NCBI GenBank assembly: GCA_032718865.1
Contig: JALUTQ010000040.1
Coordinates: forward strand, 868,001-932,000
Reading direction: 5' to 3'
DNA: 64,000 nt
Origin: Tilletia caries
Taxonomy: Eukaryota; Basidiomycota; Exobasidiomycetes; Tilletiales; Tilletiaceae
This document shows positions 8,801 to 20,858 of the stretch, in pieces (position 1 is the first letter of the stretch; each line of letters opens with the position of its first letter). Under the pieces are notes generated by a model. The model was not told the origin of the DNA, did not search any database, and worked only from the letters and a program-made list of their open reading frames with translations. The position numbers and the translations under genes are program-made.

Positions 8801-10888
8801 ATGACTTCCACTCAGCCTTTCCCCACGGGCCCGGGCTCCTCCGTCGACATCTCGCCCGCGCGCAGCCGGTACAGCGGCTCAAACGATGCCTCCTTCGATA
8901 TCAGCATCACCTCCCAAGATCCCACCCGGACCATAGCCATCCTCATGCGCTCCGCTGCCAAGGTTCATCGGCTCGCCATCACCTCCAAAATTACCGCAGC
9001 AGGCTTCGACATCCTCGCCGAGCGTCTCGAGACGTGGGAAACGCCGGCTGACGATGACTTTCTGAGCGCGTTCCTTGCTTGCGAGGCCGACGAGAAGAAG
9101 TGGGTCATGCGCTTGACGAACACGCCGATCTATGTCATGCTCCTCGAGCGGAAGCGGTCCGCCCAGGCTTGGCTCGAGCTTCTTGGTACCGAAGATCCAC
9201 ATGGACAGGTCGATGAGGACGGTCTGCCGCTTGCGCACAGTAACCAGACGCTCAGGGGAACGTACGGCGTTGAAAACTTCTACGGGTCCCCTGTCACGGG
9301 TGCCGAGCAACAGATCGCAATCGCCTTCCCCGAATATGCTACCTCCGAAGCTCTTAACAATCTCGGGCTCAAGTCGCCGGTCGACGAGCACGGGGTCGAG
9401 TACATCGACAGCCACGATGTTGTCTATGACGAGCACGGCCTTGCATACGATGCTCGCACGGGCGAGGAGCTCGACCTCCAAGCCGCCTACGACGAAGACC
9501 AGGAGCAGGACGAGCACCACGCTGACAATCAGCCTATCGATCGGACTGGCACCGTGTATCGCGCCTTGCGCTTGCCTAAGTCGCATCTCAAGCCGGACAT
9601 AGAGCCTCGTCTGTCCAAAGCGGCCGCTCTCCGGATGGGCATTGAGCTGCCTAAGATACCGCGTGCCAAGCGGACAAGTTCGGATGCAAGCTCCGGAAGC
9701 AAGTCCAACCAAGGGCCCTTGGGTATCTCGGGCCTGCCCCTCGCTGACAAGCCTTTGCCCAAGAGTCTCTCCCGACCCAGTCTGGCTCCTAGGTTGAACA
9801 AGGCCGCTGCGGCGCGAATGGGCCAAGGGGCCGCTGGGGAGGAATCTCATGGTGCGAATGGGAACGGGAACAATGAGGTCCTACGACCTCGGCAGGCGAC
9901 AGATTACTCCAATACGCCAGGCCACAAGCGCAATCTCATCCCCTCCGGCCTGGCCTCGCTCCAAAAGCCGACCATTGCTCCGCGTCTGAACAAGGCCTCC
10001 GCAGCGCGGATGAGCGGAGGAAGTGTCGGAGCCAACAGCCCCACGACCGTGCTCAGCCCCAGCTTCTCCTCTCCTGGCTCTCTCTTCCGACCCTCGCGGA
10101 CCTTCTCCGGCTCGAGTGCCACGTCGGCAGGCTCGTCCGAGTCGGGCCCTCGTCCCCGACAAGCGACGGATTACAGCAACACGCCTGGGCATAAGCGGAT
10201 GAGTGTGCCGGGTATGTCGAAGGTGGCTTCCTTGGCTGCGCCTTCGATTGCTCCGAGGGTGAATAAGGCTTCTGCTGCGCGGATGGGTGGGGGAGGGCCG
10301 TCTGGCTCGTCATCTGCGGTGGCCGAGGGTCGGAAGGAGGGGCCTGATGGTCGAATTCATGGGCGAGCGAGCTCCTTTTCGACGGGTGGCAGTGGGATAG
10401 CAGCGCAGCGGGAGAAGGTGCCTGTCGATTACAGGTGAGTGCTCTTCATGTTCCGCCGCGGGCGGGTCGGAAATTACTGAATGCAGTATTCATCTGACTT
10501 CCCCCCCTTGATCAGCAACACGCCTGGTCATCGACGAGCCTCGCTCAGCTTGGCTGTTGCCTCTCTTGCGCCCCCGACAATTGCGCCTCGATCGAACAAT
10601 GCGGCCGAGGCCCGTTTCGCAGCTGACAAAGTAACACGTGATGGCGGCGAGGCAGGTCCGCGTCGACCGGGTTCAGCGTCCGGTGCGCGACCTGGGTCCA
10701 GCAATGGTAGCAAGAGCTTTTCTCGTCCTGGCAGCGCGATGGGTGCGGGTTCGTCGCCTGCCCAGCCGACCGACGGGAGGAACGCGAAGGCGAAGGGCGC
10801 GGCGCCGCCGAGTAGCTACCGGATGGCTTCGGGATCTGCGCCTGTGAGCGTGGGCGTGGTGCCTGCGCGACCTTCGAGTCGGGCATGA
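8801..10888 (+). CDS. Hypothetical protein with repeated DYSNTPGHKR / APRLNKAxAARM motifs
   Basis: Two exons, 8801..10434 and 10516..10888, with an 81-nt intron (donor GTGAGT); splicing completes DYS-NTPGHRR, matching the other repeats. The product is 668 residues. Residues 1 to about 160 look like a folded acidic/helical domain (SAAKVHRLAITSKITAAGFD, LLERKRSAQAWLELLG). Residues 160-250 are acidic and His/Gln/Asp-rich. From about 265 a motif of the form (I/L)-x-P-R-x-N/S-K-A-x-A-x-R-M-G occurs five times. Three of the copies are preceded by DYSNTPGHKR or a close variant and a short Ser/Leu/Ala-rich spacer. The C-terminus is Ser/Pro/Gly-rich and disordered. No membrane segment or signal peptide is seen. 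I do not recognise the family; the repeats suggest short linear binding sites. Confidence 0.8.
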
Positions 10889-11552
10889 AGCGTTTACTGG
10901 GCTGGCCCTGAGCGGCGACCAGTCGAGTCATCGTCACTTTTTCGTTTCACTCTCATGCACTCTTCACCCAGGCGCCGGGCGCGGTGCGACTTTCTGTTCG
11001 ACTTCCTTCCCATGCCAAGGTGCTCTCAGCTCGTTCTCGCGCGTCAAAGCTGTATTTGCCTCAGGAGGTCACAACATCACGTTGGTCGCCCCTATGTATA
11101 TCGCCAAGAACCCTTCCCTTCTCAAGAACGACACAGGCTCCAAATTGCATTCATCCAGAAGCTTCCCCGAATCGTACCAACCCAAAAAAAAATGGCTCCT
11201 CGGACGCGCTCCTGATCGAACTTGACCGTCCCCAAGGCTCTCCCACATTCCCTTTCTCTTCCGCTTTTTTCGCTGTGTCACGTTGATCGAACACACTCCC
11301 GGCCTCCGCTTGCAAAATGATTTCCTGAGATGTGGTGCATTCCCGCTACCCTCCTTCGCTCGCTCGGCCTGTCTCCCTCATTCCTCTCTCGCGGCGCTTC
11401 TCAATTTCCCCAGCAATGGCAACAACATCAGAAGAGTGATCAGAAGTGCAAGAAGCTCAACAGGGTTTTATTAGCGATGACGGGGAATGAATGTGTCTAT
11501 CGTTTTGAGTATGTGACCGGCGATTATGTATGTACTGGGGAAAGAGCTCGGC
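10889..11552. other. Convergent intergenic region
   Basis: Lies between two converging genes (8801-10888 plus and 11553-12581 minus). No coding block is supported. It includes a run of A residues near 11187 and T/C-rich stretches consistent with 3' untranslated regions. Confidence 0.5.
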
Positions 11553-12581
11553 TTAGAGCCCTCGATACGCCAGTGTGAGGGCATGCATGCGCCTGTTTTG
11601 TCCTTTGGTGAATTCGTTCATACAGGAGTCGATGGAGTAGCTGTCGATGGAGAAAGGGCCACCAGACGGCATCAGTAAGGAAAGCAAGTACATACTGTTC
11701 AGATCGAGAGCATTGCGTGAACTCACTCCATGAAGTTGTGAATAGAGTCGGCACCGCCGCCTGCGCACGAGTCCTGGGAAGTAGGGCAGCCGAAGGTGTG
11801 ACGGCTTTGAGGAGCTGGAGAGGGGAGAGCAGAATGACCAGTGAGGGGAAAAAAAAAGAAGGTCAGACCTGCGATGAGTTCTGGTCTCTTTGATTCTTCA
11901 TAAGATCGGTAACGTACGGGTGTCGTCAACCAAGTCGCCACCGCCGCTGCAGCCGCCTTCGAAGACATGAAAAAGTCCGAGCCAGTGTCCGACCTCGTGC
12001 GTTGCCGTGCGGCCGAGATTGAAAGGCGCCATATGGCCACCAGGCAGGGTACCGTAATTGATCACGACGCCGTCTCTCCAGGGGTTGGTCGAGTAGTTAA
12101 AAGGGCCCATGGCGAATCCGAGTTCTCCATTGTCGAACCCGACCGTATAAAAGTTGAGCGCGTCGGCACTGCCGCGATGCAGGCTCGTCTTCATCGCTCG
12201 CTCCTGCGGTTGACCAAGGTCCAAGTTGTGGAACCAGTCCGGGTTCGAGGTCGAGTCCGAGTCGGCGAGGTGGAAGACGTACCCAGACTTGGCGTAGTCC
12301 TGGTTGAGCACGTCGATTTGGGCTTGGATCTGCGACGGCGTAAGGGCGCCTGTGGCGCCGTCGGTGATGGTGTGCCAGTAGACGGGCACGGATCGATTGC
12401 GAGGCGCATGGAGGACGGCCTTTTGGCTGTAGGCCTGGATGAGTTGCTGGTTTCTGGCCTCAACGGCGGCGTCGAAGTGGGTGTTACCACACCTGCGAGC
12501 GGGAAATAGGTTTTGCACGCTGGCAGCGAGGGCCGGGGCGGCGCCGAGGGTGAGGATGGAAGCAAAGACAGCGAGCTTCAT
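11553..12581 (-). CDS. Secreted M43 (pappalysin-type) zinc metalloprotease
   Basis: Three exons: 11918..12581, 11727..11814 and 11553..11640 (introns 103 and 86 nt), 279 residues. A signal peptide, [19 protein letters not shown], is followed by a short propeptide-like segment. The zinc site is [13 protein letters not shown] at residues 195-207 (HExxHxxGxxH). Downstream the family's disulphide and Met-turn region is present ([27 protein letters not shown]), with M in the expected Met-turn position. The length is typical for compact fungal extracellular M43 proteases such as MEP1-like enzymes. The gene would act outside the cell in nutrient acquisition or host interaction; that role is inferred from the family. 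Splice joins fall inside conserved codons (D-T-P and M-D-Y), which supports the model. Confidence 0.92.
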
Positions 12582-12860
12582 TTTTGATGAAGGGGGAAGG
12601 GTAAACGGTGATGAGAGGAGGATATGTGTCGAGAGGGGATATGAGAGGGAGGGAAGAAGAACGAGAGGGCCTGGCTGTGCCAGACGGGGGTGTCGGCGTG
12701 ATCGACAACCTGCGCGAGGGTCGGGTTTTTGAGGAAGAGATGAGGGGTAGTGGGCGAGAGCGAGGAGGAAGTAAAGGAGCGCAAGCGGCGAAGAGGAAGA
12801 GGAGAGAGTGTGAGAGGAAGGTGTAAGTTGTGACCTCCCCCCTGGAAGGGACCTCGCCTC

Positions 12861-12866
12861 TTTATA
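12861..12866 (-). promoter_or_regulatory. TATA box of the M43 protease gene
   Basis: TATAAA on the minus strand in the context CTATAAAGAGG, 280 bp upstream of the start codon. It would imply a 5' untranslated region of roughly 240-250 nt. Purine-rich repeats of GAGAGG type fill the interval. Confidence 0.5.
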
Positions 12867-13601
12867 GGAGCGAGAGCGACGGCAAGATGAAGGAGCAAAT
12901 CAACATTTTACGAGGCTGTGTCCCTCTGCCAGGCACGCTGAGCAGGAATTCCCCTAACTACTATAATGAATGGCTGAGAAGAGAGAGATCAGCGACTACT
13001 ATAGCGAGGCGATGCCCGAGTGAGAGCGAGATGAAGCGATAGAATGAAGGCAACATCCGACGGGAGTGGCAAAACATATGAAAGCCAATGAGACGCATGA
13101 TGAGGTTGGATCGTCTTGGATCTGTAGCAAGCGCCACCTCATTCCGTGACCTTGATAAGACTGACGCTCCTGAGCCATGCGACTTGCGAGATTCGAGAGC
13201 GACCTCGTCAGCGCGGCGGAAGTCCTCGGCCGCCCGCTGTTGACGAAGCAGAGCGGCGGAAACGGACGGGAAGAGGAGGCGGAGGAAACGGATGGGAGGC
13301 GAGGAAGCCGGAGCGGGGCGGTCGGCCGTCGAGAGGAAGAGGGTGGAGGAAAAGGCAAGGGAAGCAAAAAGAAGGGAAAGGAGAAGGCGAAGAAGAAGGA
13401 GAAGGAGAAGGAGCAGCGTGAGTTGCTGTAGAAATGAGAGTAAGCGTTTGAGAGCGTTCATTTGTGTATGCGAAATGCGATGTTTTCTTTGCATTTGCGT
13501 TACAGTGGCTTTGATCTGGAATCTGGAATCTGAAAGAAATCATCAGAGGCCCGAGTCGTCTATGTGTATTTCGAAACTGCCCAAAAGTGTGTGCAAATAG
13601 G
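12867..13601. other. Intergenic region with a purine-rich tract
   Basis: Upstream of the protease gene and downstream of the minus-strand gene at 13602. Positions 13255-13425 are an almost pure A/G tract (GAAGAGG and GGAGAAG units), which creates Lys/Glu-rich and Leu/Ser-rich chance frames on the two strands. No gene is supported. Confidence 0.5.
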
Positions 13602-14382
13602 TCAAGCAAAAGCCACACGCCGCCGCTTGGCTGTGGGTGCGGAGTCTGCCGACGACGGTTTGGAGCCAGCCGATTTGGATGCTGCCCCGCCTGGCTGGGT
13701 CAAGTCTCGCTGATTCTGTTTCCGACTGTTCTTCCTATTTTTGGCTCGCTCGCGCTCCTTTTGCTTGATCTCGTTGCGGAAGGCGGCTTTGGACTGTCCG
13801 TACGCATGAGATATGTCAGGCCATGGGAGGAAGATGGAAGTTGAAAAATCGGAAGAGATGAAAACGTACCTTGAGCGCAGGTAGATCTTCGCCTGCTGGT
13901 TTGGGTGGCAATGAGGTCGATCGCGGAGCTTTCTCGACCTCTTCGAATTCCTGTTCCTCGGCGTCATCATCCCCATCTTTACCCTTCGATTTGCTCTTGC
14001 CTACAGGAGTCTTTCCCTTCGGCCCCTTCGCCTGCTGAGCCGTGGTAGCAGGAAGGGTCCCCTTCTTCTTGTGTTCCCTAGCCACTTTCCGCTTTTTGGC
14101 AGCATCGTCCAAAGCGGCGCGGACTTCCTTGGCATGGTCGACCCTCTCCTGTTCTTGAGCGTCCCTGCCAGAGGCGATGGAGAGGGCGAGATCGAGCAGG
14201 TGGGAGGTTCCGAAGGATTCGGAGAAGGTCTTCTTTTGTTTGCCACGCGGCGGGGGACGAGGCTGTCGTTGATTCTTGGGCTGAGGTTTGGGCTCGGTGG
14301 CGACGGCGGGGGTCGCGGTGGACGTGGAAGCAGCGGGAGCCTCGGATGCGCCTGACTCGCGCTTGCGCTTTTCGGCGGCCAT
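13602..14382 (-). CDS. Basic, nuclear-type hypothetical protein
   Basis: Two exons, 13870..14382 and 13602..13793, intron 76 nt with GTACGT donor; 234 residues. The start at 14382 (GACATGGCC) is preferred over an in-frame upstream ATG at 14514 because of its context and the unlikely sequence before it. The protein is Lys/Arg-rich and charged: an N-terminal Pro/Arg/Gln segment, a helical block KTFSESFGTSHLLDLALSIA, long basic helices (AKKRKVAREHKKKG), an acidic patch (DGDDDAEEQEFEEVE) and a conserved-looking C-terminus SKAAFRNEIKQKERERAKN. Several nuclear-localisation-like clusters are present, the last being AKRRRVAF at the end. The style resembles ribosome-biogenesis or RNA-binding factors, but I cannot name a family. 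It shares a 238-bp divergent promoter with the PQ-loop gene. Confidence 0.75.
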
Positions 14383-14620
14383 GTCGATGTCGAGTGTTGT
14401 GCTGAATTGTATGGTTCTGTATGCGATGTTGATGTCGAGGCCCAGCCACAGAAAAAAAGGTGGATGAAGGGAAGGTCTTCGCATGATCATATCTGTCTTT
14501 CGATGATCACTCACTCACTCACTCACAGCATGGACACCTTCTCTCGCGCATGTCCAACGTCGATCTGCAGTCAGTCGCTCATTCTCGACCGAACACGCAG
14601 CACGCAGCAGAACGAAAGAA
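14383..14620. promoter_or_regulatory. Divergent promoter region
   Basis: These 238 bp separate two start codons facing away from each other (14382 minus, 14621 plus). Four direct CTCA units occur at 14510-14525. No clear TATA box is seen for either gene. Confidence 0.4.
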
Positions 14621-16643
14621 ATGTCGCGCAGCCCATCGTCAGCGGCACCACTCGCAGTCGCAGCCGCAGCCGCAGCCGCAGTGGGCGTCCTGCTCGCGTC
14701 ACAAGCAGCAGCAGCAGCAGCAGCAGCGTCGCACACCACACCATCACCATCACCGACGAACCCGCTGCCCATGCCTGCGCCTACGCCCGTCCCAGGACAG
14801 CCTTTCCGCGACCAGCCAGGAACCTGCGCACCGGAACACGACCCCATCGCCCTCGCCCTCTCCATCTTCCTCTGCGTCGGCCTCGTGGTCTCCTACCTGC
14901 CCCAGATCATCCGCATCATCCACAAGAAGTCATCCCTCGGCTTCTCGCCCTGGTTCTTGCTCTTGGGAGCGACCTCCAGCTCCAGCAGCTTCCTTAACCT
15001 CGTCGCTCTTCAGTGGGGGCTCGTCCGATGCTGTGGAGTCGTCGTGAGTACCCTTCTGTCTCTTTCGTCCTTTGACCCCTTCCGCTGATCCCACATCCTC
15101 CGCTCTCACAGTCCGCCGGATCCTGCGCCGAGTCCATGATGGGCATCGTACAAGTCATGATCCAGTGGCTCCTCTTCAACGTCGTGTAAGTCTCCTCCCA
15201 GCACTCTCGTACAAATAGCCTCCTCTTTTTCTTTTTTGTCCATTCTGACTCAAATACGGCTGTCTTTCTCGATCCAAAGCCTGGTCCTCTTCCTCGTCTA
15301 CTACCCCAAGGAACTCCGCTACGACCGTCCGAACGGGACCTATTACGTCCAGCCACCAAACGACTCCGCCCTCGGAAGCACACACAGCCACCTCACCCAG
15401 ACCACCGACGGCGGGCCCGGCGACCTCGACTCCCTCGACTCCCACATCGCAGCCAACTACTCCGGAATCACCTCCCCAGGCGAATCAGGTCTCGAGGGGC
15501 CCTCCAGCGGCTCCGCCTTCGAGCGTCTCGTACCCACCTTCTGGCCCATGTGGAAGGCTCCCAAGCGGCAGCAACAGGCCCTCTCCGCCCACGAGGAGGA
15601 CGAGGAAGAGGAGGAGGAGGAGGATGAGGATCAGGAGGAGATGCTGAGTGATGTTGAGGAAGGCGGGGAGAGCGATGTTGGCGCTTCGGGTCTTCAGGCT
15701 GGCGATGGTTCTGGGCAGAATGGCGAACGTGCGGCTTTGCTTGGGATCCCGTCTGAGATGCGTGGCTGGCGGAAAAAGCGAGGTGCCAAGCGGAGGACTG
15801 CTGAGTGGAGTCTTGCCCTTGCCCTGGCCTGGGTCGTGGTCCTGCATTTGTGAGTGCTTCCTCTCTCTCTTTGTCCCACCCCTTCGATTCCTCGCCGAAC
15901 TTAACCCATCTTAATTTCCCGTCGTTCTAGCCTCTTCATTCTGGCCATCACCATCCTCCTCGTATCCACCGTGCCAGACTCGGCATACCCTGATCCAATC
16001 ACATACCCACCCGTCTTCGCACCCGCGATCGCCTTCTCCCCCGTCCAACTCGTCCTGACCGACTGGAACCAACAGTCGCTCCTCTTCACCAACATGACCG
16101 CCTCAGCAGCATCATCGTCGACATCCCGCGCTGTCGTTGCCGCAGTGGTCGACCTCGCCGCGCGCGATTCGCGTAAGGTCATCTCGCGGTGGGCGGCCTT
16201 CTTGGGGATTACTGGTACCATCCTTGCGGCGGGGCAGTACGTGCCTCAGATCCTGCACACCCAGCGCGTCAAGGCTGTCGGCAGTCTGAGTATCCCGATG
16301 ATGTGTCTCCAAGTGCCTGGCAGCGTCATCTTCGTGTACTCGGTGAGTGCACATCCAAATCTCCAATCTCCAATCTCACGCGTTCCCAATTGTTCTTTGT
16401 TCGCTGATCGTTCATTCTAACCTTGGCTCTGTTTTCTCTCTCGCGCCCCCCCAGCTCGCAATCCGGCCGGGTGCAGAATGGTCGACGGTCGCAGCCTACG
16501 TCGCCACGGGCGTCTTCCAACTCGTGCTCCTCGTCCAATGCGTCTTCTTCTACTTCCGCCAGAAACGGCTCGGCCTCGACGACTTCGGTCGTCCGCTGGC
16601 TCCTCCGGCCGAGCGTGTCCAGCCGGATGCGACTACTTCCTAG
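14621..16643 (+). CDS. PQ-loop repeat membrane protein
   Basis: Five exons: 14621..15043, 15112..15185, 15280..15849, 15931..16342 and 16455..16643 (introns 68, 94, 81 and 112 nt), 555 residues. After an Ala/Ser/Pro-rich N-terminus comes the first PQ-loop repeat (VGLVVSYLPQIIRIIHKKSS) with its following membrane helices. A long acidic cytosolic insertion (residues about 190-330, with a run of Glu/Asp) separates it from further helices. The second repeat is ILAAGQYVPQILHTQRVKA. Seven or so membrane segments are expected. Both PQ dipeptides are intact. The family contains vacuolar/lysosomal cationic amino-acid exporters and cystine transporters; assignment to one of these is not possible from the motifs. 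Every intron joins inside hydrophobic helices with the frame kept. Confidence 0.9.
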
Positions 16644-17219
16644 GGAGCTGCAAGAGGTCTTCGTTTTTTTTTGCAAGATGAGGGATTGGAAGCGACGACG
16701 AGGACGACGGTGGCGACGACATTTCTCAAAATGCGGGATAAATGGAGAGGCTTTTCGTTTAGGCCCTTCTCCATTCCGCTCCGCACGCGCACGTGTACGC
16801 CCTTCCTTGTCTCCAGCGACTCGACTCGGTGGGCTTTCTTTCCATTCTTCCACCAACCACTCTTCGGTCTTCTCTCTCTCAACTCTCTCATCTCCCTTCG
16901 CAATCATGCCCCTTGTTGACGCGTGTTTCTCTCTGCGGTTTCTAAGGGTGGGTTGGGTCTTTCTACATACACAGATATTTGTCTTTTCTCCCCTTCCTCC
17001 CGACTTCCTTTTACTCTCATCGTTATCCTCGGACACATCTTATTCTCTCTGATCAGTGGTTCATGGCGGCACAGGTGTGGGGACGGGCATACAGGAGCAA
17101 GATCATATTGACAGAGCAAGTTCGTATACAAGGGTGGGGGAAGGGCAACTATGTTAAAGGGGAATCCAAATCCTGGAACAAAAGCAAAAAGGGTCGGCAA
17201 GCCAAGGAAACGTAGGCGC
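16644..17219. other. Convergent intergenic region
   Basis: Between the ends of the PQ-loop gene (plus) and the annexin gene (minus). Contains a T8 run after the PQ-loop stop and C/T-rich DNA. No gene is supported. Confidence 0.5.
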
Positions 17220-18721
17220 TCAATTTCCGATGATGGCAAGGAGCGCGCGCTCGTAATCGCCACTGGTCTCGCCCTTGACGCGATTGGCCAGACCCTTCTT
17301 GTGATACTTGAGCGCGTAGCATCGCTTGATCTCCTCGAAGCGCGGCCGGTTCCAACTCGCGCGGACGATGCGGGTGATCATAAGCTCGTCCCTGTTTTTT
17401 TCGGAAGAAAAGACGAGTTTGGTCAGTCACTCTAAAAGGGGAGAGGAGGAAGAAAACGAGAGAAGGAAAACACTCACTTGGTGCCCATCCCGGCCATGGC
17501 GTCGTTAATCAACTTGGCATCCCGCTCGATCCCGCGTCCGTCTCCCTCGGCTGCGAGGACGATCTGCAGCAAGGCGTCCTCCATGTGTCCTGAGAATTCG
17601 GAGAGGATCATCTTGGACAGCTTGGTTCGGTGGGCGTGTTCGTACCGGAGGCAGAGCGCGGTTAGGTGGGCTGCGTTCCGGTTGACGAGGACGCTGGATG
17701 GTGTGGAAGAGAGAGGGAGATGTGTGAGTGTGTGCGGTAGTGGAGTGGAGCGTGCGATGGGGGGAGGAGTGTATGTATATACGTACGCTGAGATCGCGAT
17801 TTCGTCTGTGCCCGCCCCTTTGGCGGCCCTGTAGAGCGTCTGTACGTCCGACTCGACCAAGTTCTGATCGACGGGGACCGAGTCCGGGGGCACGTTACCC
17901 TGCATAGCCATCGAGAACAGTCTCTTCGTCTTGTACGACAGATCATCCTCAACGACCCTCTCGAGCGGTTTCCCGTACGTCTGGACGTACGCCTGCTTCA
18001 AGTGCCACATATCCTGCGCGCTCCGACCGAGCAGGACCTCGTTCAAGAGCGATTCGTTCGTGCCCGCGCCCGCCGTGGCATTCTTGACCAACCACACATC
18101 ATACCCGACCGCACCGAGCACTTTGGCGCGCAGGACCCATTCAAAGTATCCCGAGGTCTCCTTCTCGATCACCGCCACGAGATCTTTGCCCGTACTGCTC
18201 TTGAACGCGTGTCGGAGCGTGTCGGCCTGCCACGAATCGAGCGGCGCGATCGCGCTGATGAGAGCTGACTCGTCCGTGCCGAACCCTTTTGTCGCCTTGC
18301 GGACTTTTTCCACGGCGGAGACGGCGTCGAAGCCTGGCGCGGGCGGGGGTGGGCCTTGGGAGGCGAGAGGCGCGACGGGGACGCCCATGTAGTACGTGGG
18401 TCCGCCTGGGGCGGGTTGAGCGCCGTACGCACCGCCACCGCCGTAGGCCTGAGGAGGCGGCTGGTACGCCTGCTGGTGCTGTGGCGGAGGAGGGCCGCCG
18501 TGTGGGTAGCCATATGGCTGCTGTTGTTGGGGCGGGTAGGGAGCCTGCTGGTACGGCTGGTGCTGGGGTGGTGGTGCGCCGTATGGGTTGCCCGGGGGTG
18601 GTGGGTATGCGCCGGGTGCTCCTGGTGGGGGAGCATAGGCAGGGGCTCCGTACTGCTGTTGCTGAGGGTATCCTCCGGGTGGGCCCTGGGGGGGAGCTCC
18701 GTATGGATTGTTGTATGCCAT
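17220..18721 (-). CDS. Annexin with a Pro/Tyr/Gly/Gln-rich N-terminal tail
   Basis: Three exons: 17787..18721, 17478..17693 and 17220..17391 (introns 93 and 86 nt), 440 residues. The tail (residues 1-135) consists of PYGAPPQ and QQQYGAP-like units, as in annexin A7/A11 and other fungal annexins. Four annexin repeats follow, each starting with a calcium-site signature: KGFGTDESALISAI, AGAGTNESLLNEVL, KGAGTDEIAISAVL and GMGTKDELMITRIV. The protein ends in SGDYERALLAIIGN, the usual annexin terminus. It should bind acidic phospholipids in a calcium-dependent way, at the cytosolic face of membranes. Repeat 2 has N instead of D/E after GT, and repeat 4 has KD, so those sites may be weaker. Both splice joins occur inside repeats and keep the frame. 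Confidence 0.95.
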
Positions 18722-18822
18722 CGCTGGAATGCTTTGTTTTGCTGGGAGAGAGAGAGAGAGAGAAGCAGAGACGCGTATGAAGGGGGTGGATGCAGCGGAT
18801 GGTTAGCTGGCAAGTACGCGTG

Positions 18823-18830
18823 TTTATATA
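18823..18830 (-). promoter_or_regulatory. TATA box of the annexin gene
   Basis: TATATAAA on the minus strand, about 100 bp upstream of the annexin ATG at 18721, a usual position for a fungal core promoter. Confidence 0.6.
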
Positions 18831-19029
18831 CCCTGCTGTACGCCAAGCGGGACCCTTGGCTGCAAGGCTGTGTCCAAACCAAAAATGCTGTGCACGGACG
18901 GAAGACGGATGCGGTTCACTGCCTCACTCACTCTCCTCATCGCCTCACTGGGCACTGCCTCACCACGCCATCTGCATTCACTCATTCACTCGAAGACTAC
19001 ACCGCCAAATCTACGTTCCCGGACAGAGC

Positions 19030-20855
19030 ATGTCCAAATTGGTCCCACACACAGACGCCAAGGGCCGGACCTACTCCAGTGCGCAGCTGCGCGCGCTCTT
19101 GGTACCCGTACCCAAACCACCCTTCTCCAACAATCCCTCCGCTCCGCCTCCTTCAGGATCAACTGTGCCTACTTCCGCTCCCGCTACCACAACATCTGCG
19201 TCAGCTCCAACCCGCTCCTCTCCCACCCCTGTCCGGGCCGCTGCCAAGCTAGCTCTGGAAGGAATTGATCCCACTCCGGATCGCTGCGCGGCTTTCATCC
19301 GCACAACGCTCCTCTCTCACTCAGCGCGCGCCACGGGACGAACTGGGCGAATCACGCTCGTGGCAGAGGAGGTGAAGCATCTCCTTGCCGCTGCCAACTT
19401 CCTCCTGCACCAACAAGAGCAAGACATCTCCTCAAAACTCGACAAGGCCAACGCAGCCATCGACGTCATCGCAACCTCCCAGGCTTCAACCACCGTCAAA
19501 CTGGAAGAGCTCAAAGAAGAGCTTCAAGCCATCAGCAAATCTCCCCCCTCCCATCCCAGCGCACTCAGCACAGAGGAGAACGCTTCGGCGTGGAAAACTG
19601 TGCAGTCACGCAAGCGCACAAAACCACGCAAGGCTCCCTTGGTGCAGCGTCTCCCCTCCACAGACATGCTCATCACCGCCGGAGACTCCAAGTCTCCGAT
19701 ACTCAAGGGGCTGTCGCCAAAAGCGGTCGTCGCAAAAGCTCGCGCCGCCATTCTCACCCACAAGTCCAAGGAAGGGTGGTCCAGGCTCGACGACCATCCA
19801 ATCGAGCACATCGTGCGTGCGGCGCGCTCCCTTCCATCCGGAGACTGGATCCTGTCGATCGGAACGGTGGGCTGGGCCAACCACCTCTCGATGCGCCGGA
19901 AGGACTGGATTCCAGCCTCGACCCTAGCGCACGGCTGAAGGATGCCAATTTTGAATTGGCAGTACACCTGATGCCGAGGGACTTCGACCCGGAGAACATG
20001 GACCACATGCAAGAGTTCTGGGACCAAAATCCCCACTCATTCCACTCCTCCGGCTTCAAATGGGCGGGAGGTCAAAACGGCAAGAGGCACGGCACTCTTT
20101 TGATCTCTTTCCGCCGAGCAGCAGACGCCAACGCTCTCCTCAAGGCTTCAATTGTGTGGGATCACCGCTTGCTCGAAACTCGTCGCTCAGTCCGCCGTCC
20201 CAACCAATGCAACCGGTGCCAAGGCTTTGGTCATGTCGCGCAAGGCTGCACAAAACCACAGAAGTGCGGCAAGTGCGCAGGTCCCCACCCAGCGTCCTCC
20301 TGCAGCTGCCCTGTGGAGCCGCCCGCAGTACGGTGCCAGACAAGCCATGAATGCGCACACCTGACCTTCAAATGCGCCAACTGTGACGGTCACCACACTG
20401 CCGCAACTCGATCGTGTCCCGCGCGCGACCGGGCATACCAGGCCGCGAGGGAAGAGGAGCTCGCAGAAGGCGACATGCTTCCGGTGACAGACACCTTCGA
20501 AGCACTGTCGAGCTCGGGACTGGACTCCGATTTCTACATTGGTGCCCAGAATCAACAATACCTCTCAGACGACGACGAGTCATCCGTCGATAGCTCCTCT
20601 CATTTCGTCCAGAAAATGGCAGCAGCAGAGAGGCCCGAGCCCCGCTCTCCCCCCATTGCGGGTCCCTCTCGCCGACGCTCAGCGTCTTTCAGCATCACTC
20701 ACACTACTCAAGGGCAGGCGGCCCAGGCAATGGACAACCAACCTGAGAGCCGCAAAGCAAGACACACCCTTGGAACGGGCGTACATCTCATGACAGAACA
20801 CTTGGACGACGCTTCCAGTGTCCCTAGCATTGACACAGTATGCCCGAAAGTGTGA
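19030..20855 (+). pseudogene. LINE ORF1, Gag-like nucleic-acid-binding protein (one frameshift)
   Basis: Starts MSKLVPHTDAKGRTYSS at 19030. A Pro/Ser/Thr-rich region is followed by a helical coiled-coil segment (VEEVKHLL-like through LKEELQAI, about 19360-19540). The frame stops at 19938, but the coding sequence continues in another frame from about 19915 (DPSARLKDANFELAVHL), so one base has probably been lost near 19905-19920. The second part holds the zinc-knuckle region: NQCNRCQGFGHVAQGC, KCGKCAGPHPASSC and FKCANCDGHHTAATRSC, the CCHC array typical of ORF1 in Tad1, Jockey and I elements. It ends TVCPKV at 20855, three bases before ORF2. Confidence 0.88.
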
Positions 20856-20858
20856 GTT

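Noticed and set aside
12961..13494. 177-codon minus-strand frame with a Leu-rich N-terminus, and Lys/Glu-rich plus-strand frames over the same place
   Set aside because: They arise from the A/G-only tract at 13255-13425; the Leu run and the Lys/Glu run are the two strand readings of the same low-complexity DNA.
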